Shown: positions 52,997 to 62,009, counted from the stretch's first letter. The stretch: 64,000 bases of DNA from Streptomyces zagrosensis (GCF_014203645.1 NZ_JACHJL010000013.1:124001-188000); one strand, 5' to 3'. Program-made: numbers and translations. Notes: generated by a model not told the origin, from the letters alone.

Positions 52997-54606
52997 GCGA
53001 GCAGCAGGAGCCGGCGGCCGGCGCGATCGAGCGCGGCACGGGCAAGCTCTACGGCGTCGGGCTCGGCCCCGGCGACCCGTCCCTGATGACGCTGCGGGCC
53101 GTCGAGGTCATCGCCGGTGCCGATGTGGTCGCGTACCACAGCGCCCAGCACGGCCGGAGCATCGCGCGCTCCATCGCCGAGCGGCAGCTACGGCCGGACC
53201 ACATCGAGGAACGGCTGGTCTACCCGATCACCACGGAGACCACCGATCACGCCGGCGGCTACCGGGGCGCGATGGAGGACTTCTACACGGAGGCCGCCGC
53301 TCGGTTGGCGGCGCATCTGGACGCGGGTCGCACGGTGGCGGTGCTCGCCGAGGGCGATCCACTCTTCTACGGCTCGTACATGCACATGCACAAGCGGCTC
53401 GCGCACCGTTACGAGACGGAGGTCATCCCCGGCGTCACCTCGGTGAGCGCCGCGGCGGCCCGCATCGGGAGCCCGCTGGTGGAGGCCGAGGAGGTGCTGA
53501 CGATCCTGCCGGGCACGCTGTCCGAGGAGGAGTTGACGGCTCGGCTGGCCTCCACCGACGCGGCGGCCGTGCTGAAGCTCGGCCGCACCTTCCCCACCGT
53601 GCGGCGCGCCCTGGAGCGGTCCGGGCGGTTGGCGGACGCGCGGTACGTGGAGCGGGCCACCATGAGCGCGGAGCGCACCGGTGCGCTGGCCGATGTGGAC
53701 CCGGAGTCGGTGCCGTACTTCTCGATGGCCCTGCTGCCGAGCCGGATCGACGCCCGCCGACCGGACGCTGCCCCGGCCAACATGCCAGCCAACATGCCAG
53801 CCAACACGCCAGCCGACACCATCGGCGACCGCCCCGCGGGCGCCGGTTCGGCCGTACGCGGGGAGGTCGTGGTCGTGGGGCTCGGCCCGGCGGGGCCGAT
53901 GTGGTTGACGCCGGAGGCGCGCGGCGAACTGGCGGCGGCCGACGACCTGGTCGGCTACACCACCTATCTGGACCGGGTACCGGTGCGGTCGGGCCAGCGG
54001 CGGCACGCGTCGGACAACAAGGTGGAGGCGGTACGGGCGGAGTTCGCGCTCGATCTGGCCCAGCGGGGGCGGCGAGTCGCGGTGGTCTCCTCCGGCGACC
54101 CCGGCGTGTTCGCGATGGCGACGGCCGTCCTGGAGGCCGCGTGCGAGGACCCGTACCGCGAGGTTCCGGTGCGGGTGCTGCCCGGCATGACGGCCGCACA
54201 TGCGGCTGCCGCGCGGGTGGGCGCCCCGCTCGGGCACGACTACGCGGTGGTGTCACTGTCCGACCGGCTCAAGCCGTGGGAGGTCATCGCGGAGCGGCTG
54301 CGGTCGGCGGCGGCAGCCGATCTGGTCCTAGCGCTCTACAACCCCGGCTCGCGCAGTCGGAGCTGGCAGGTCGGCAAGGCCCGTGAGCTACTGCTCGAAC
54401 ACCGCGCACCCGACACCCCGGTGGTGCTCGGCCGCGATGTGGGCGGCCCCGAGGAGAGCGTACGGATCGTAGGGCTGGCCGACCTGGAGCCCGATCAGGT
54501 CGATATGCGCACCATTTTGCTGGTGGGTTCGTCCCAAACCCGGACGGTACGGCGGGGCGATGGCACCCAGGTGGTGTGGACGCCGCGCCGCTACCCCGAG
54601 GCGTGA
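52993..54606 (+). CDS. cobIJ: Fused precorrin-2 C20- and precorrin-3B C17-methyltransferase
   Basis: A 537-residue fusion. Residues 15-245 are CobI (GVGLGPGDPSLMTLRAVEVI; VIPGVTSVSAAAARIGSPLV), which methylates C-20 of precorrin-2. Residues 295-537 are CobJ (VVGLGPAGPMWLTPEARGEL; VLPGMTAAHAAAARVGAPLG), which methylates C-17 with ring contraction. SAM is the donor. CobI-CobJ fusions are usual in actinomycetes. The linker has a 12-nt tandem repeat (ANMPANMPANTPAD). The two reactions flank the step of CobG, encoded upstream. Confidence 0.94.
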   Translation: MSEQQEPAAGAIERGTGKLYGVGLGPGDPSLMTLRAVEVIAGADVVAYHSAQHGRSIARSIAERQLRPDHIEERLVYPITTETTDHAGGYRGAMEDFYTEAAARLAAHLDAGRTVAVLAEGDPLFYGSYMHMHKRLAHRYETEVIPGVTSVSAAAARIGSPLVEAEEVLTILPGTLSEEELTARLASTDAAAVLKLGRTFPTVRRALERSGRLADARYVERATMSAERTGALADVDPESVPYFSMALLPSRIDARRPDAAPANMPANMPANTPADTIGDRPAGAGSAVRGEVVVVGLGPAGPMWLTPEARGELAAADDLVGYTTYLDRVPVRSGQRRHASDNKVEAVRAEFALDLAQRGRRVAVVSSGDPGVFAMATAVLEAACEDPYREVPVRVLPGMTAAHAAAARVGAPLGHDYAVVSLSDRLKPWEVIAERLRSAAAADLVLALYNPGSRSRSWQVGKARELLLEHRAPDTPVVLGRDVGGPEESVRIVGLADLEPDQVDMRTILLVGSSQTRTVRRGDGTQVVWTPRRYPEA

Positions 54607-54678
54607 GCCACGCCCCGGCGTTCCGGTGCGCGGGGCCGCCCTGCGCGTCGGGCACTCCGCAGCCGGCGCTGGGGCGGC

Positions 54679-55446
54679 TCAGCCGATGGCCGTACGCAGC
54701 CACTCCTCGACCTGCCCCACGTCCTCAGCCACCGGCACCCCATCGGGTACGGGCGGCCGGCGGACCACCACGACCGGCAGGCCGGCCTCGCGGGCGGCGG
54801 TCAGCTTGGCGGCGGTGGCCCGGCCACCGCTGTCCTTGGTGACCAGGACCTCGATCCGGTGGCGCCGCAGCAGCGCGGCTTCTGACTCCAGGCTGAAGGG
54901 GCCGCGGTCGAGTAGGACCTCCATGCGCGGCGGCATCGGCGGGGCGGGAGCATCCACCGAGCGGACGAGAAACCAGTGCTCGGTGAGCGGGGCAAAGGTC
55001 GCGAGCCCCAGCCGCCCGGTAGTGAGGAAGACTCGCTCGCCAAGGCCGGGCAGCGCATCGGCGGCCCCGGCCAGCGAGGCGACCGCATGCCAGCGGTCTT
55101 CCGGACCGGCGACCCAACTCGGTCGCCGCAGAGCGAGCAGGGGAACATGGGCGGTGGCCGCCGCCGATGCGGCGTTGAAACTGATCGTGCCGGCGAAAGG
55201 ATGGGTGGCGTCAATGAGCGCGTCCACCTGCTGCTCACGCATCCAGCGGGCCAGTCCATCGGGTCCCCCGAACCCGCCGATGCGCACCTCGCCCACGGGC
55301 AGCCGGGGCTGGGCGACCCGACCCGCGAGCGAACTAGTGATGCGCGTCAGGAGCGGCCGATCGCTCGTGTTCGCCACGAGAGCCGCTGCCAACAGACGGG
55401 CCTCGGTGGTACCGCCGAGGATCAGCACATGGGGTGCCGCGGTCAT
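54679..55446 (-). CDS. cobK: Precorrin-6A reductase CobK
   Basis: A 255-residue NADPH-dependent reductase converting precorrin-6A to 6B. The N-terminus VLILGGTTEARLLAAALV, then DALIDATHPFA and VFLTTGRLGL are the family blocks; VTKDSGGRATAAKLTAAREA lies near the C-terminus. GGGAG precedes the ATG. Convergent with cobIJ and divergent from cbiD. Confidence 0.92.
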   Translation of the reverse strand: MTAAPHVLILGGTTEARLLAAALVANTSDRPLLTRITSSLAGRVAQPRLPVGEVRIGGFGGPDGLARWMREQQVDALIDATHPFAGTISFNAASAAATAHVPLLALRRPSWVAGPEDRWHAVASLAGAADALPGLGERVFLTTGRLGLATFAPLTEHWFLVRSVDAPAPPMPPRMEVLLDRGPFSLESEAALLRRHRIEVLVTKDSGGRATAAKLTAAREAGLPVVVVRRPPVPDGVPVAEDVGQVEEWLRTAIG

Positions 55447-55829
55447 CGTGATGCTCCCGGGTTCGACGGGTAGTGCGGGCGCCCGCTGGGCGGGCCCGAG
55501 GCGGATCGATATCCGCGGCACCCGGAGGCCGAGGACGATGGGCCACGCGCCGCACGCCGGCGACGAGCCCCTTCCCCGGACGCGCACGGGCGCGCGTGAC
55601 CGCTCTCGCGTTACGGTACGCGCCGCCACCCGACGCCCGGCAGGCGGCCGGCGTGGGTCGGCGGCATCCGATGCCCAGGCATACGAGGTGGGAGTGTTCC
55701 TGGTGTACGGGACATACAGGGTCAGGACGTACACGATGCACGGGACGCCCGGGGCCCGCGAGGTGCGCGAGGTGCGCATGATTGAGCCCCGCGGGCCCGC
55801 GGCAGCCCGGCGAAGCGGCGGTGCGGCCC
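55447..55829. other. Non-coding gap between cobK and cbiD
   Basis: A gap of 383 bp between divergent cobalamin genes. I looked for a second cobalamin riboswitch (GCCACTG core and the AGCCAGG-type box) and found none on either strand. A stretch near 55690-55760 is less GC-rich and has repeated GTACGGGACATACAGG-like units, the most promoter-like part. No gene is supported. Confidence 0.6.
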
Positions 55830-57101
55830 ATGGCTGAGCAGGACGAGCAGCCCCGCCACGGACAGCCCGAACCATCCGAGCCTGCCGAGCAACCTGCACC
55901 GTCCACACCACCCGCGCCACCCGCGCCACCCGCGCCACCCGCACCGTCCGGGCCCGCCGAACCGGCTGGTCAGCCGGCGGCCAAGGGAGGACGGGCGGCG
56001 CAGCTACAGCACACCGGGCTGCGGTCGGGCTGGACAACGGGCGCGTGTGCCACGGCCGCGGTGACGGCCGCGTACACGGCGCTGCTCAGCGGCGACTTCC
56101 CCGACCCGGTGACGATCACGTTGCCGAAGGGGCAGCAGCCCGCGTTCGCGCTGGCGGTCGAGGAGTTGGGCACGGGCAGCGCGATGGCGGGCATCGTCAA
56201 GGACGCCGGGGACGACCCGGACGTCACGCACGGTGCGCTGGTGCGCGCGACGGTGCGGGAACTCCCCCGCGGCTCGGGCGTGGTGTTCCGGGCTGGGTCC
56301 GGCGTCGGCACCGTCACCCGCCCCGGGCTGCCGCTGCCGGTCGGTGACCCGGCGATCAACCCGGTGCCCCGACAAATGATGCGTGAGCACATCGCTTCGG
56401 TCGCGGAGCGACTTGGCGGGGGCGGCGACGTGGAGATCGAGGTGGCGGTTGACCACGGCGAGGAGATCGCCCGCAGCACGTGGAATCCTCGCCTTGGCAT
56501 CCTGGGCGGTCTGTCCATCCTGGGGACGACGGGGATCGTCGTACCGTACTCGTGCTCCGCGTGGATCGACAGCATCCGGCGCGGGGTGGACGTCGCACGG
56601 GCGGCGGGGCGCCGGCACGTGGCCGGCTGTACGGGCTCCACATCGGAGAAGGTCGCCGTCGTCGAGCACGGTCTGCCCGATGACGCGCTCCTGGACATGG
56701 GTGACTTCGCGGGGGCGGTGCTCAAATACCTGCGTCGCCATCCGGTGGACCGACTCACCATCGCCGGCGGCTTCGCGAAGCTCTCCAAGCTCGCGGCGGG
56801 CCACTTGGACCTGCACTCCGCTCGCTCCCAGGTGAACAAGGACTTCCTCGCCGGCCTCGCCCGGCGCGGTGGCGCCGACGAGGTATTGGCCGCTGCGGTG
56901 GCAGGCGCCAACACGGGCCTTCAGACGGTGCAGTTGTGCGCGGCGCACAACGTACCGCTCGGTGACCTGGTAGCCGAGGCCGCGCGCGAGCAGGCGCTGG
57001 GGGTGCTGCGCGGGGCGCCGGTAGCGGTGGACGTGATCTGCATCGACCGCGCCGGGACGATCGTGGGCCGCGCTCGGCCCCGCGGTCCACGCGACGACTA
57101 G
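55830..57101 (+). CDS. cbiD: Cobalt-precorrin-5B C1-methyltransferase CbiD-like
   Basis: About 423 residues. The family start is LRSGWTTGACATAAVTAAYT, followed by GSGVGTVTRPGLPLPVGDPA (20 residues), the AINPVPRQMM block and GCTGSTSEKVAV. CbiD methylates C-1 with loss of the extruded fragment; it is the anaerobic-pathway name, but actinomycetes with CobG use it in place of CobF. The N-terminus is low complexity (APPAPPAPPAPPAPSGPAEPAG-type, coded by GCGCCACCC repeats). The ATG is chosen after a weak context; upstream GTG or TTG starts are possible. Confidence 0.9.
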   Translation: MAEQDEQPRHGQPEPSEPAEQPAPSTPPAPPAPPAPPAPSGPAEPAGQPAAKGGRAAQLQHTGLRSGWTTGACATAAVTAAYTALLSGDFPDPVTITLPKGQQPAFALAVEELGTGSAMAGIVKDAGDDPDVTHGALVRATVRELPRGSGVVFRAGSGVGTVTRPGLPLPVGDPAINPVPRQMMREHIASVAERLGGGGDVEIEVAVDHGEEIARSTWNPRLGILGGLSILGTTGIVVPYSCSAWIDSIRRGVDVARAAGRRHVAGCTGSTSEKVAVVEHGLPDDALLDMGDFAGAVLKYLRRHPVDRLTIAGGFAKLSKLAAGHLDLHSARSQVNKDFLAGLARRGGADEVLAAAVAGANTGLQTVQLCAAHNVPLGDLVAEAAREQALGVLRGAPVAVDVICIDRAGTIVGRARPRGPRDD

Positions 57102-57272
57102 GCAGCGGCTAAGCAGCGACGAGGCAGCGCTGTCCGGTGCGTGGCACACCTTGTTGGTGGCCAACACCCGCATGCATCATGGCCGTACGGTCGATCTTGC
57201 TACGCCCCAGCTCGATGGGGTGTGACGGGGCTGCGCCGTGTTCGCCGGAAGAGCAACGAACAGGGGGATGCA

Positions 57273-58646
57273 ATGAACTGGGACCGTGCCCGCTGGCAGG
57301 AGCGCCTCGACTCACTACGTGCTAGTCATCAGGTGCCGGGCGCGGCGCTGGCGGTGCTGGTGGACGGTGAGATCCACGAGTTGGCCAGTGGCGTGCTGCA
57401 CCGCGGGACCGGCGTGCAGGTGACCCCGGACTCGGTGTTTCAGTCCGGTTCGATCGCCAAGGTGTACACGGCGACGCTCGTGATGCAGCTCGTGGACTCA
57501 GGTGAGTTGCGGCTGGAGAGCAGGGTCATCGACGTACTGCCGGGCTTTGCGGTCGCCGATGACGGCGTCACTCAGAGCATGACGATTGGGCAGTTACTCG
57601 GCCATACCAGCGGAATCAGCGGGGACTTCACCCACGACACCGGTCGCGGCGCCGACTGCCTCGCCCGTTACGTGCAGGCGTGCGTGACCGTGGGCCAGGA
57701 CTGCCCGCCGGGGTCCGTCGTTTCCTATTGCAGTACCGGGTATGCGATTCTCGGCCGCATCGTGGAGGTGGTCACGGGTCAGACTTGGGACGACGCGTTG
57801 CGCGAGCGGTTGCTCACGCCACTTGGTCTTGAGCATTCGATGACCTTGCCGGAGGAGGCGCTGCGGTTCCAGGTGGCGATGAGCCATCTCGGCGAGCTGG
57901 GCAGCGACCCGGAGCCGGCGCCCGTGTGGGACATGTTGCCGCGCTCGGCCGGGCCGTACGGGCGCGTCCTCGTCACCGCCGCCGACGTCGTCCGCTTCGC
58001 ACGGATGCATCTCGACGGCGGTACGGCGCCCGACGGGACGCGCGTGCTGTCCGCCGAGTCCGCGGCGACGATGCGGCGGCGCGTCGGCGACTGCCTGGAC
58101 ACCTGGTCGTTCATGGCGGCCGGATGGGGCCACGGGTGGGCGTTGTACGACTGGAACGGTGTCGCCGGGTATGGTCACGACGGCGCCGCACTCGGGCAGT
58201 TCTCGTACCTGCGTGTCGTGCCTGGCAGCGGCGTCGCCGCCGCGCTGCTGACCAATGGTGGCGGTGCGACCGGCTTCTTCGTGGACCTGTTTCAGGAGTT
58301 GCTCGGAGAGCTCGCCGGGGTACGGATGCCCGACGTCTTCGCTCCCGCCGCGCAACCGCAGCCGGTCGATGTCGCCGCGCTCGCGGGCACATATGAACGT
58401 GAGGGCATCCGCATGACGATCGACGAGCGAGACGGTGTGCCGCGGCTGCGGTTGCAGCTCACCGGCGGGATGGCCGATTACTCGCCGCCGATCGAGACCG
58501 ACCTGGTGCCGGTGTCCGACACCGTGCTCGCCATGCCGGGCATCGGCCCCGTCAGCGCGCCGTGGCTGCCCCTGGTCTTCGGGACGCTTCCGAACGGCAC
58601 ACCGTACGTCTACTTCGGCATGCGGGCGACTCCGAGGGTCGCCTGA
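57273..58646 (+). CDS. Class-C beta-lactamase-like serine hydrolase
   Basis: A 457-residue protein of the beta-lactamase/DD-peptidase-like family (PF00144). The nucleophile motif is SGSIAKVYTA (SxxK), the second motif YCSTGY (Tyr-x-Ser in place of YxN) and the third region HDGAALGQF in place of KTG. No signal peptide is seen, so a cytoplasmic esterase or peptidase role is more likely than antibiotic resistance. A C-terminal domain of about 110 residues (LAGTYEREGIRMTIDERDG) is often found in such esterase-like members. GGGGG lies 4 bp before the ATG. It sits between cbiD and cobM, with no known role in cobalamin synthesis. Confidence 0.85.
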   Translation: MNWDRARWQERLDSLRASHQVPGAALAVLVDGEIHELASGVLHRGTGVQVTPDSVFQSGSIAKVYTATLVMQLVDSGELRLESRVIDVLPGFAVADDGVTQSMTIGQLLGHTSGISGDFTHDTGRGADCLARYVQACVTVGQDCPPGSVVSYCSTGYAILGRIVEVVTGQTWDDALRERLLTPLGLEHSMTLPEEALRFQVAMSHLGELGSDPEPAPVWDMLPRSAGPYGRVLVTAADVVRFARMHLDGGTAPDGTRVLSAESAATMRRRVGDCLDTWSFMAAGWGHGWALYDWNGVAGYGHDGAALGQFSYLRVVPGSGVAAALLTNGGGATGFFVDLFQELLGELAGVRMPDVFAPAAQPQPVDVAALAGTYEREGIRMTIDERDGVPRLRLQLTGGMADYSPPIETDLVPVSDTVLAMPGIGPVSAPWLPLVFGTLPNGTPYVYFGMRATPRVA

Positions 58647-58690
58647 GAGCCGAGGTCGCCTGAGAGCCGAAGGTCGCCTGAGAAAGCCGC
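58637..58690. repeat. Three tandem copies of GGTCGCCTGAGAGCCGA
   Basis: A 17-18-nt unit repeats three times across the stop codon of the serine hydrolase into the gap before cobM. Each copy carries a TGA in the frame of the hydrolase, so loss or gain of a copy would not change the protein. Confidence 0.8.
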
Positions 58691-58713
58691 AGCCACCGCG
58701 TACTCACGTCGTA

Positions 58714-59460
58714 CTAGACGGACCGTTCGCGATCAGCCGAGTACAGATAGCTGTCACTGAACTGCTCGGCGCCCAGGGTGCGGCCGACCATGATGACCGC
58801 CGTGCGCGTGATCTTCGCCGCGTTGATCTGTGCCGCGATGGTCGCCAGCGTGCCGCGCAGGACGATTTCGTCGGGACGGCTCGCCATGGCCACCACGGCA
58901 GCAGGGCAGTCGGCGCCGTAATGCGGCAGCAGCTCCGTCACGACCCGCTCCACATGCCGGGCGGCCAGGTGCAGCACGATGAGGGCGCCGCTGCGGCCAA
59001 GGGTGGCGAGGTCCTCGCCGTCCGGCATGGGCGTGGCCCGATGGGCGACGCGGGTGAGGATGACGGTCTGGCCGACGGTGGGCACGGTCAGCTCGCGGCC
59101 GATGGCCGCCGCTGCCGCTGCGAAAGCGGGCACACCGGGCACCATCTCGTACGGCACGCCCGCCGCGTCCAACCGCCGCATCTGCTCGGCAACCGCGCTG
59201 AATATCGATGGGTCACCCGAGTGCAGCCGGGCCACGTCATGACCGGCCGCATGGGCGGCGACCAGTTCGGCGACGATCTCGTCCAGGGTGAGTTGGGCCG
59301 TGTCCACCAGACGGGCGTTCGGCGGGCACTCGGCCAGCAACTCGCGCGGCACCAGGCTCCCCGCGTACAGGCAGACGGCACAGCGCGCGAGGGTGCGGGC
59401 GCCGCGCAGGGTGATCAGGTCGGCGGCGCCTGGGCCCGCACCGATGAAGTACACCGTCAT
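58714..59460 (-). CDS. cobM: Precorrin-4 C11-methyltransferase CobM
   Basis: A 248-residue SAM-dependent methyltransferase of the CobA/CysG fold. VYFIGAGPGAADLITLRGAR is the first SAM loop; CLYAGSLVPRELL, ARLHSGDPSIFSAVAEQ and VPGVPAFAAAAAAIGREL follow, typical of CobM/CbiF. GGAGAAGA lies upstream. The ATG overlaps the end of cobL by 4 bp, so the two are translated together. Confidence 0.94.
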   Translation of the reverse strand: MTVYFIGAGPGAADLITLRGARTLARCAVCLYAGSLVPRELLAECPPNARLVDTAQLTLDEIVAELVAAHAAGHDVARLHSGDPSIFSAVAEQMRRLDAAGVPYEMVPGVPAFAAAAAAIGRELTVPTVGQTVILTRVAHRATPMPDGEDLATLGRSGALIVLHLAARHVERVVTELLPHYGADCPAAVVAMASRPDEIVLRGTLATIAAQINAAKITRTAVIMVGRTLGAEQFSDSYLYSADRERSV

Positions 59461-60827
59461 CGTTCTTCTTCTCCGTCTCCTGGGGCTACTCGGGCTACTC
59501 GGGCTGCTCGGGCTGCTCGGGCTGCTCGGGCCAGCCCGGTCGTGGCGGGTGCGGCCGATGCGGTGGTGCTTTCGGCGCCGGTGGTGGGCTTGGCCACGGC
59601 CCACTGGGTGACCGGCATCGCCTGTCGCCAGCCGGTGAAGCCGCCCACGGCAACAGCGCGGGCGACAGCGATGCGTATCAGCTCGCCGCCGTGCCGCCGG
59701 TACCAGTCGGCAAGCAGCGCTTCCGACTCCATCGTCACCGTGTTGGCGACCAGCCTGCCCCCGCCCGGTAGCGCGGCCCAGCAGGTTTCCAGCAGGTCGG
59801 GTGTGGTCAGCCCGCCGCCGATGAACACGGCGTCGGGCGCGGACAGCCCGGCCAGTGCGTCGGGTGCCTTGCCGGTGATCACCTGGAGCGCCGGCACCCC
59901 GAGGGCGTCCGCGTTGCGCCCGATGCGCTCGGCTCGTACCGGATCGCGCTCCACGGTCAGGGCGCGGCAGGCACGGTGCGCGCGCAGCCATTCGATGGCG
60001 ATGGAGCCCGAGCCGCCGCCGATGTCCCACAGCAGTTCGCCGGGGGCGGGGGCGAGTGCGGCGAGCGTCGCGGCGCGCACCCGGCGCTTGGTGAGTTGGC
60101 CGTCGTGCTCGTACGCATCGTCCGGCAGCCCGGGGACCGCGGCGAGCCGGGTCGCCTCCGGGGCGGCCCGGCAGTCCACCGCGATCACGTTGAGCGCGTC
60201 GCCCGGTGGGTGCGTCCAGTTGGCGGCCGTGCCGGCGAGTTGGCGTTCGCGGTCGCCGCCGAGTTGTTCGAGCACCCGTAGCGCGCTCGGCCCAAAACCC
60301 CGCTCGCGCAGCAGCGCGGCGACCTCGGCGGGGGTGTGTGCTCCCGCGCTGAGGACGAGTAGCCGCCGCCGGTCGAAGAGCCACCGGTTCAGCGTGGCCA
60401 GCGGCCGTCCGACGAGGCTGACGACGTCGGTGTCCTCCAGCGGCCAACCGAGCCGCGCGCCCGCGTACGCCACGGATGAGGGGTGCGGCAGGACACGCAG
60501 CCGGTCCGCGCCCAGCTCCTCGCTGAGCGCCCGGCCGATGCCGTAGAAAAAGGGGTCGCCGCTGGCGAGGACGGCGATACGGTGCCCGGCGTGCGCACCG
60601 ACCAACCGGGCGACGGCGGGGCGCAGCGGCGACGGCCAGGACACGCGCTGCCCTGCGCAGTCCGCCGGTAGCAGCTCAAGCTGGCGCGTCCCGCCGATGA
60701 TGACCTCGGCCTCGCGCAGCGCCTCGCGCGCGGTGGCCGCGAGCCCGGCCCACCCGTCGGCGCCGATGCCCACGACGATCACGGGCTCGGCGGCGGCACG
60801 AGGTGGAGCGGGCGGGTCGGCGTTCAC
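59457..60827 (-). CDS. cobL: Precorrin-6Y C5,15-methyltransferase (decarboxylating) CobL
   Basis: A 456-residue bifunctional enzyme read from a GTG with GAGGT upstream. Residues 15-215 are the C5-methylating CbiE-like half (VVGIGADGWAGLAATAREAL; VLASGDPFFYGIGRAL; SVAYAGARLGWPLEDTDVV). Residues 245-420 are the CbiT-like half (LTKRRVRAATLAALAPAPGE; LLWDIGGGSGSIAIEW) that decarboxylates and methylates C-15. The C-terminal tail is an Ala-Arg-Ala repeat coded by a 9-nt tandem repeat. Confidence 0.94.
   Translation of the reverse strand: MNADPPAPPRAAAEPVIVVGIGADGWAGLAATAREALREAEVIIGGTRQLELLPADCAGQRVSWPSPLRPAVARLVGAHAGHRIAVLASGDPFFYGIGRALSEELGADRLRVLPHPSSVAYAGARLGWPLEDTDVVSLVGRPLATLNRWLFDRRRLLVLSAGAHTPAEVAALLRERGFGPSALRVLEQLGGDRERQLAGTAANWTHPPGDALNVIAVDCRAAPEATRLAAVPGLPDDAYEHDGQLTKRRVRAATLAALAPAPGELLWDIGGGSGSIAIEWLRAHRACRALTVERDPVRAERIGRNADALGVPALQVITGKAPDALAGLSAPDAVFIGGGLTTPDLLETCWAALPGGGRLVANTVTMESEALLADWYRRHGGELIRIAVARAVAVGGFTGWRQAMPVTQWAVAKPTTGAESTTASAAPATTGLARAARAARAARVARVAPGDGEEER
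59482..59532. repeat. 9-nt tandem repeat coding the CobL tail
   Basis: About six copies of CGGGCTGCT/CGGGCTACT in a row encode ARAARAARAARVARV at the end of CobL, just before cobM. It is a slippage-prone tract at a translationally coupled junction. Confidence 0.85.
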
Positions 60828-60918
60828 GACAGGTACCTCGGCGATTGGGGATGGCAGCAGCCGAACTCTACTGACCTGCTGCGATCGTGGTGCGGCCGGG
60901 CCGTCGTGCGGGCTGAAC

Positions 60919-60969
60919 GGGCGATGTCACGGACGATGTCACGGACGATGTCACGGGCAATGTCACCGC
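60919..60969. repeat. 12-nt tandem repeat between cobL and the FhuF-like gene
   Basis: Four copies of CGATGTCACGGA (the last two slightly changed) run from the leader of cobL into the stop codon of the FhuF-like gene. GTGACATCG arms could pair with neighbours only weakly. It may be a direct-repeat protein site; spacing of 12 bp is not one helical turn. Confidence 0.8.
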
Positions 60970-62009
60970 CCCGGCACCCGCGGCAGTACGCAGTCGCCGC
61001 ACAGACCGCCGCCCGGCACCCGGTAGTACAGGCAGCAGGTGGTGCGGCGGAAGGGCGGGCGGGAGTCCGGGAGCCAGTGCCCGGACTCCCGCAGCGGCTC
61101 CGCCGCGAACAGGTCGCGGGCTAGCGCCAGCGCCCGAGCTTGGGCCGATGCGCCACCTTGGGGTCCGGCTGCCGCCGCAGCGCCGGCTTCCGGTGCCGTG
61201 CGGAGCCAGTCGCGTAGCACCATGAGCGCACCCGCCAGTGCCGAGCCGGCGTTTCCCCACAGCAGCGCCCCCGACACTCCGGACGCGGCGCTGGCGCGGT
61301 GCAGCGGGATCAGATGCTGATCGAGGACGGCCGTACGGACCTGCTGGGCGAGGCCCACGTCGGCGGCGCCCGCCCCGGCGCCGGGGGCTGTGCCCGCTTC
61401 CCGGCCGGTGTCTCCCGGACACGGGTTCGGGCTTGGGGCCGGGGCCGGGGCCGAGCCCGTGGTTGGGCTCGGAGTTGGGCTCAGGCTGGGGCTCGTGGTT
61501 GAGCTTGGGGTCGGGCTCGGGGTTGAGCTTGGGGTTGGGCTCGGCAGCCACAGTTCGTTTGGGGCGCTGAGCTCGGGGTGCCACCACAGCCGCTCGGGCC
61601 CCAGGTCCGGTACGTGGCCGGTCAGTACGGCGCAGCCGATGGCCATCGACCACAACCGTCCGGCCAGCCCCTGGAAGCTGAGCGAGGCCGCCACCCGCGT
61701 CTCGTCCGTGCCCAGCCGCCCCGCCACCGTGGCGTGGCGGTGACGCAGTGCGGGCGACGTCCCTCCGAGGCGCGGGGAGTGCGGGGAGCGCGGGGAGCGC
61801 GGGGAGTGCGGGGCCCGAGCGGCGCTCGGTGTTCCGTCGGTGCCCGGGCCCACCTCGTACAGTTCGGCGAGCGGCACATAGCCTTCGGCCCGCGCTGCGG
61901 TCGGGTCGGCGGGGTCGGTGCGTACGGCGAAGAACGGGCCGACCTCAGCGACCTGGCGCAGCGTCTTGGCCAGCGGGATGAGCGGGGCGGTGCTGCCGGG
62001 CTGGGGCAT
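60963..62009 (-). CDS. FhuF-like [2Fe-2S] ferric-siderophore reductase family protein
   Basis: A 348-residue protein. The C-terminus has the FhuF pattern TTCCLYYRVPGGGLCGDC: Cys-Cys, ten residues, Cys, two residues, Cys, which holds the [2Fe-2S] cluster used to reduce iron released from hydroxamate siderophores. Two low-complexity inserts interrupt the fold: SPRSPRSPHSPR near residue 75 and a Ser/Pro/Thr repeat near residues 155-190, each coded by tandem nucleotide repeats. AAAGGACGG precedes the ATG. It reads toward cobL and may share its transcript; a redox role in cobalt or corrin chemistry is possible but unproven. Confidence 0.82.
   Translation of the reverse strand: MPQPGSTAPLIPLAKTLRQVAEVGPFFAVRTDPADPTAARAEGYVPLAELYEVGPGTDGTPSAARAPHSPRSPRSPHSPRLGGTSPALRHRHATVAGRLGTDETRVAASLSFQGLAGRLWSMAIGCAVLTGHVPDLGPERLWWHPELSAPNELWLPSPTPSSTPSPTPSSTTSPSLSPTPSPTTGSAPAPAPSPNPCPGDTGREAGTAPGAGAGAADVGLAQQVRTAVLDQHLIPLHRASAASGVSGALLWGNAGSALAGALMVLRDWLRTAPEAGAAAAAGPQGGASAQARALALARDLFAAEPLRESGHWLPDSRPPFRRTTCCLYYRVPGGGLCGDCVLPRVPGR

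Noticed and set aside
55447..55829. Second cobalamin riboswitch between cobK and cbiD
   Set aside because: None of the conserved boxes (GCCACTG core, AGCCAGG-type box) is present on either strand.
57273..58646. Beta-lactamase resistance gene
   Set aside because: There is no signal peptide and the KTG motif is missing; esterase-like serine hydrolase is the safer call.
58714..60447. Extended minus-strand frame of about 577 codons containing cobM
   Set aside because: Only the last 248 codons are CobM; the upstream part is antisense-frame sequence over cobL. The cobM start at 59460 with a ribosome binding site is preferred.
60919..60969. CRISPR-like array
   Set aside because: The 12-nt units are directly adjacent with no spacers; it is a simple tandem repeat.
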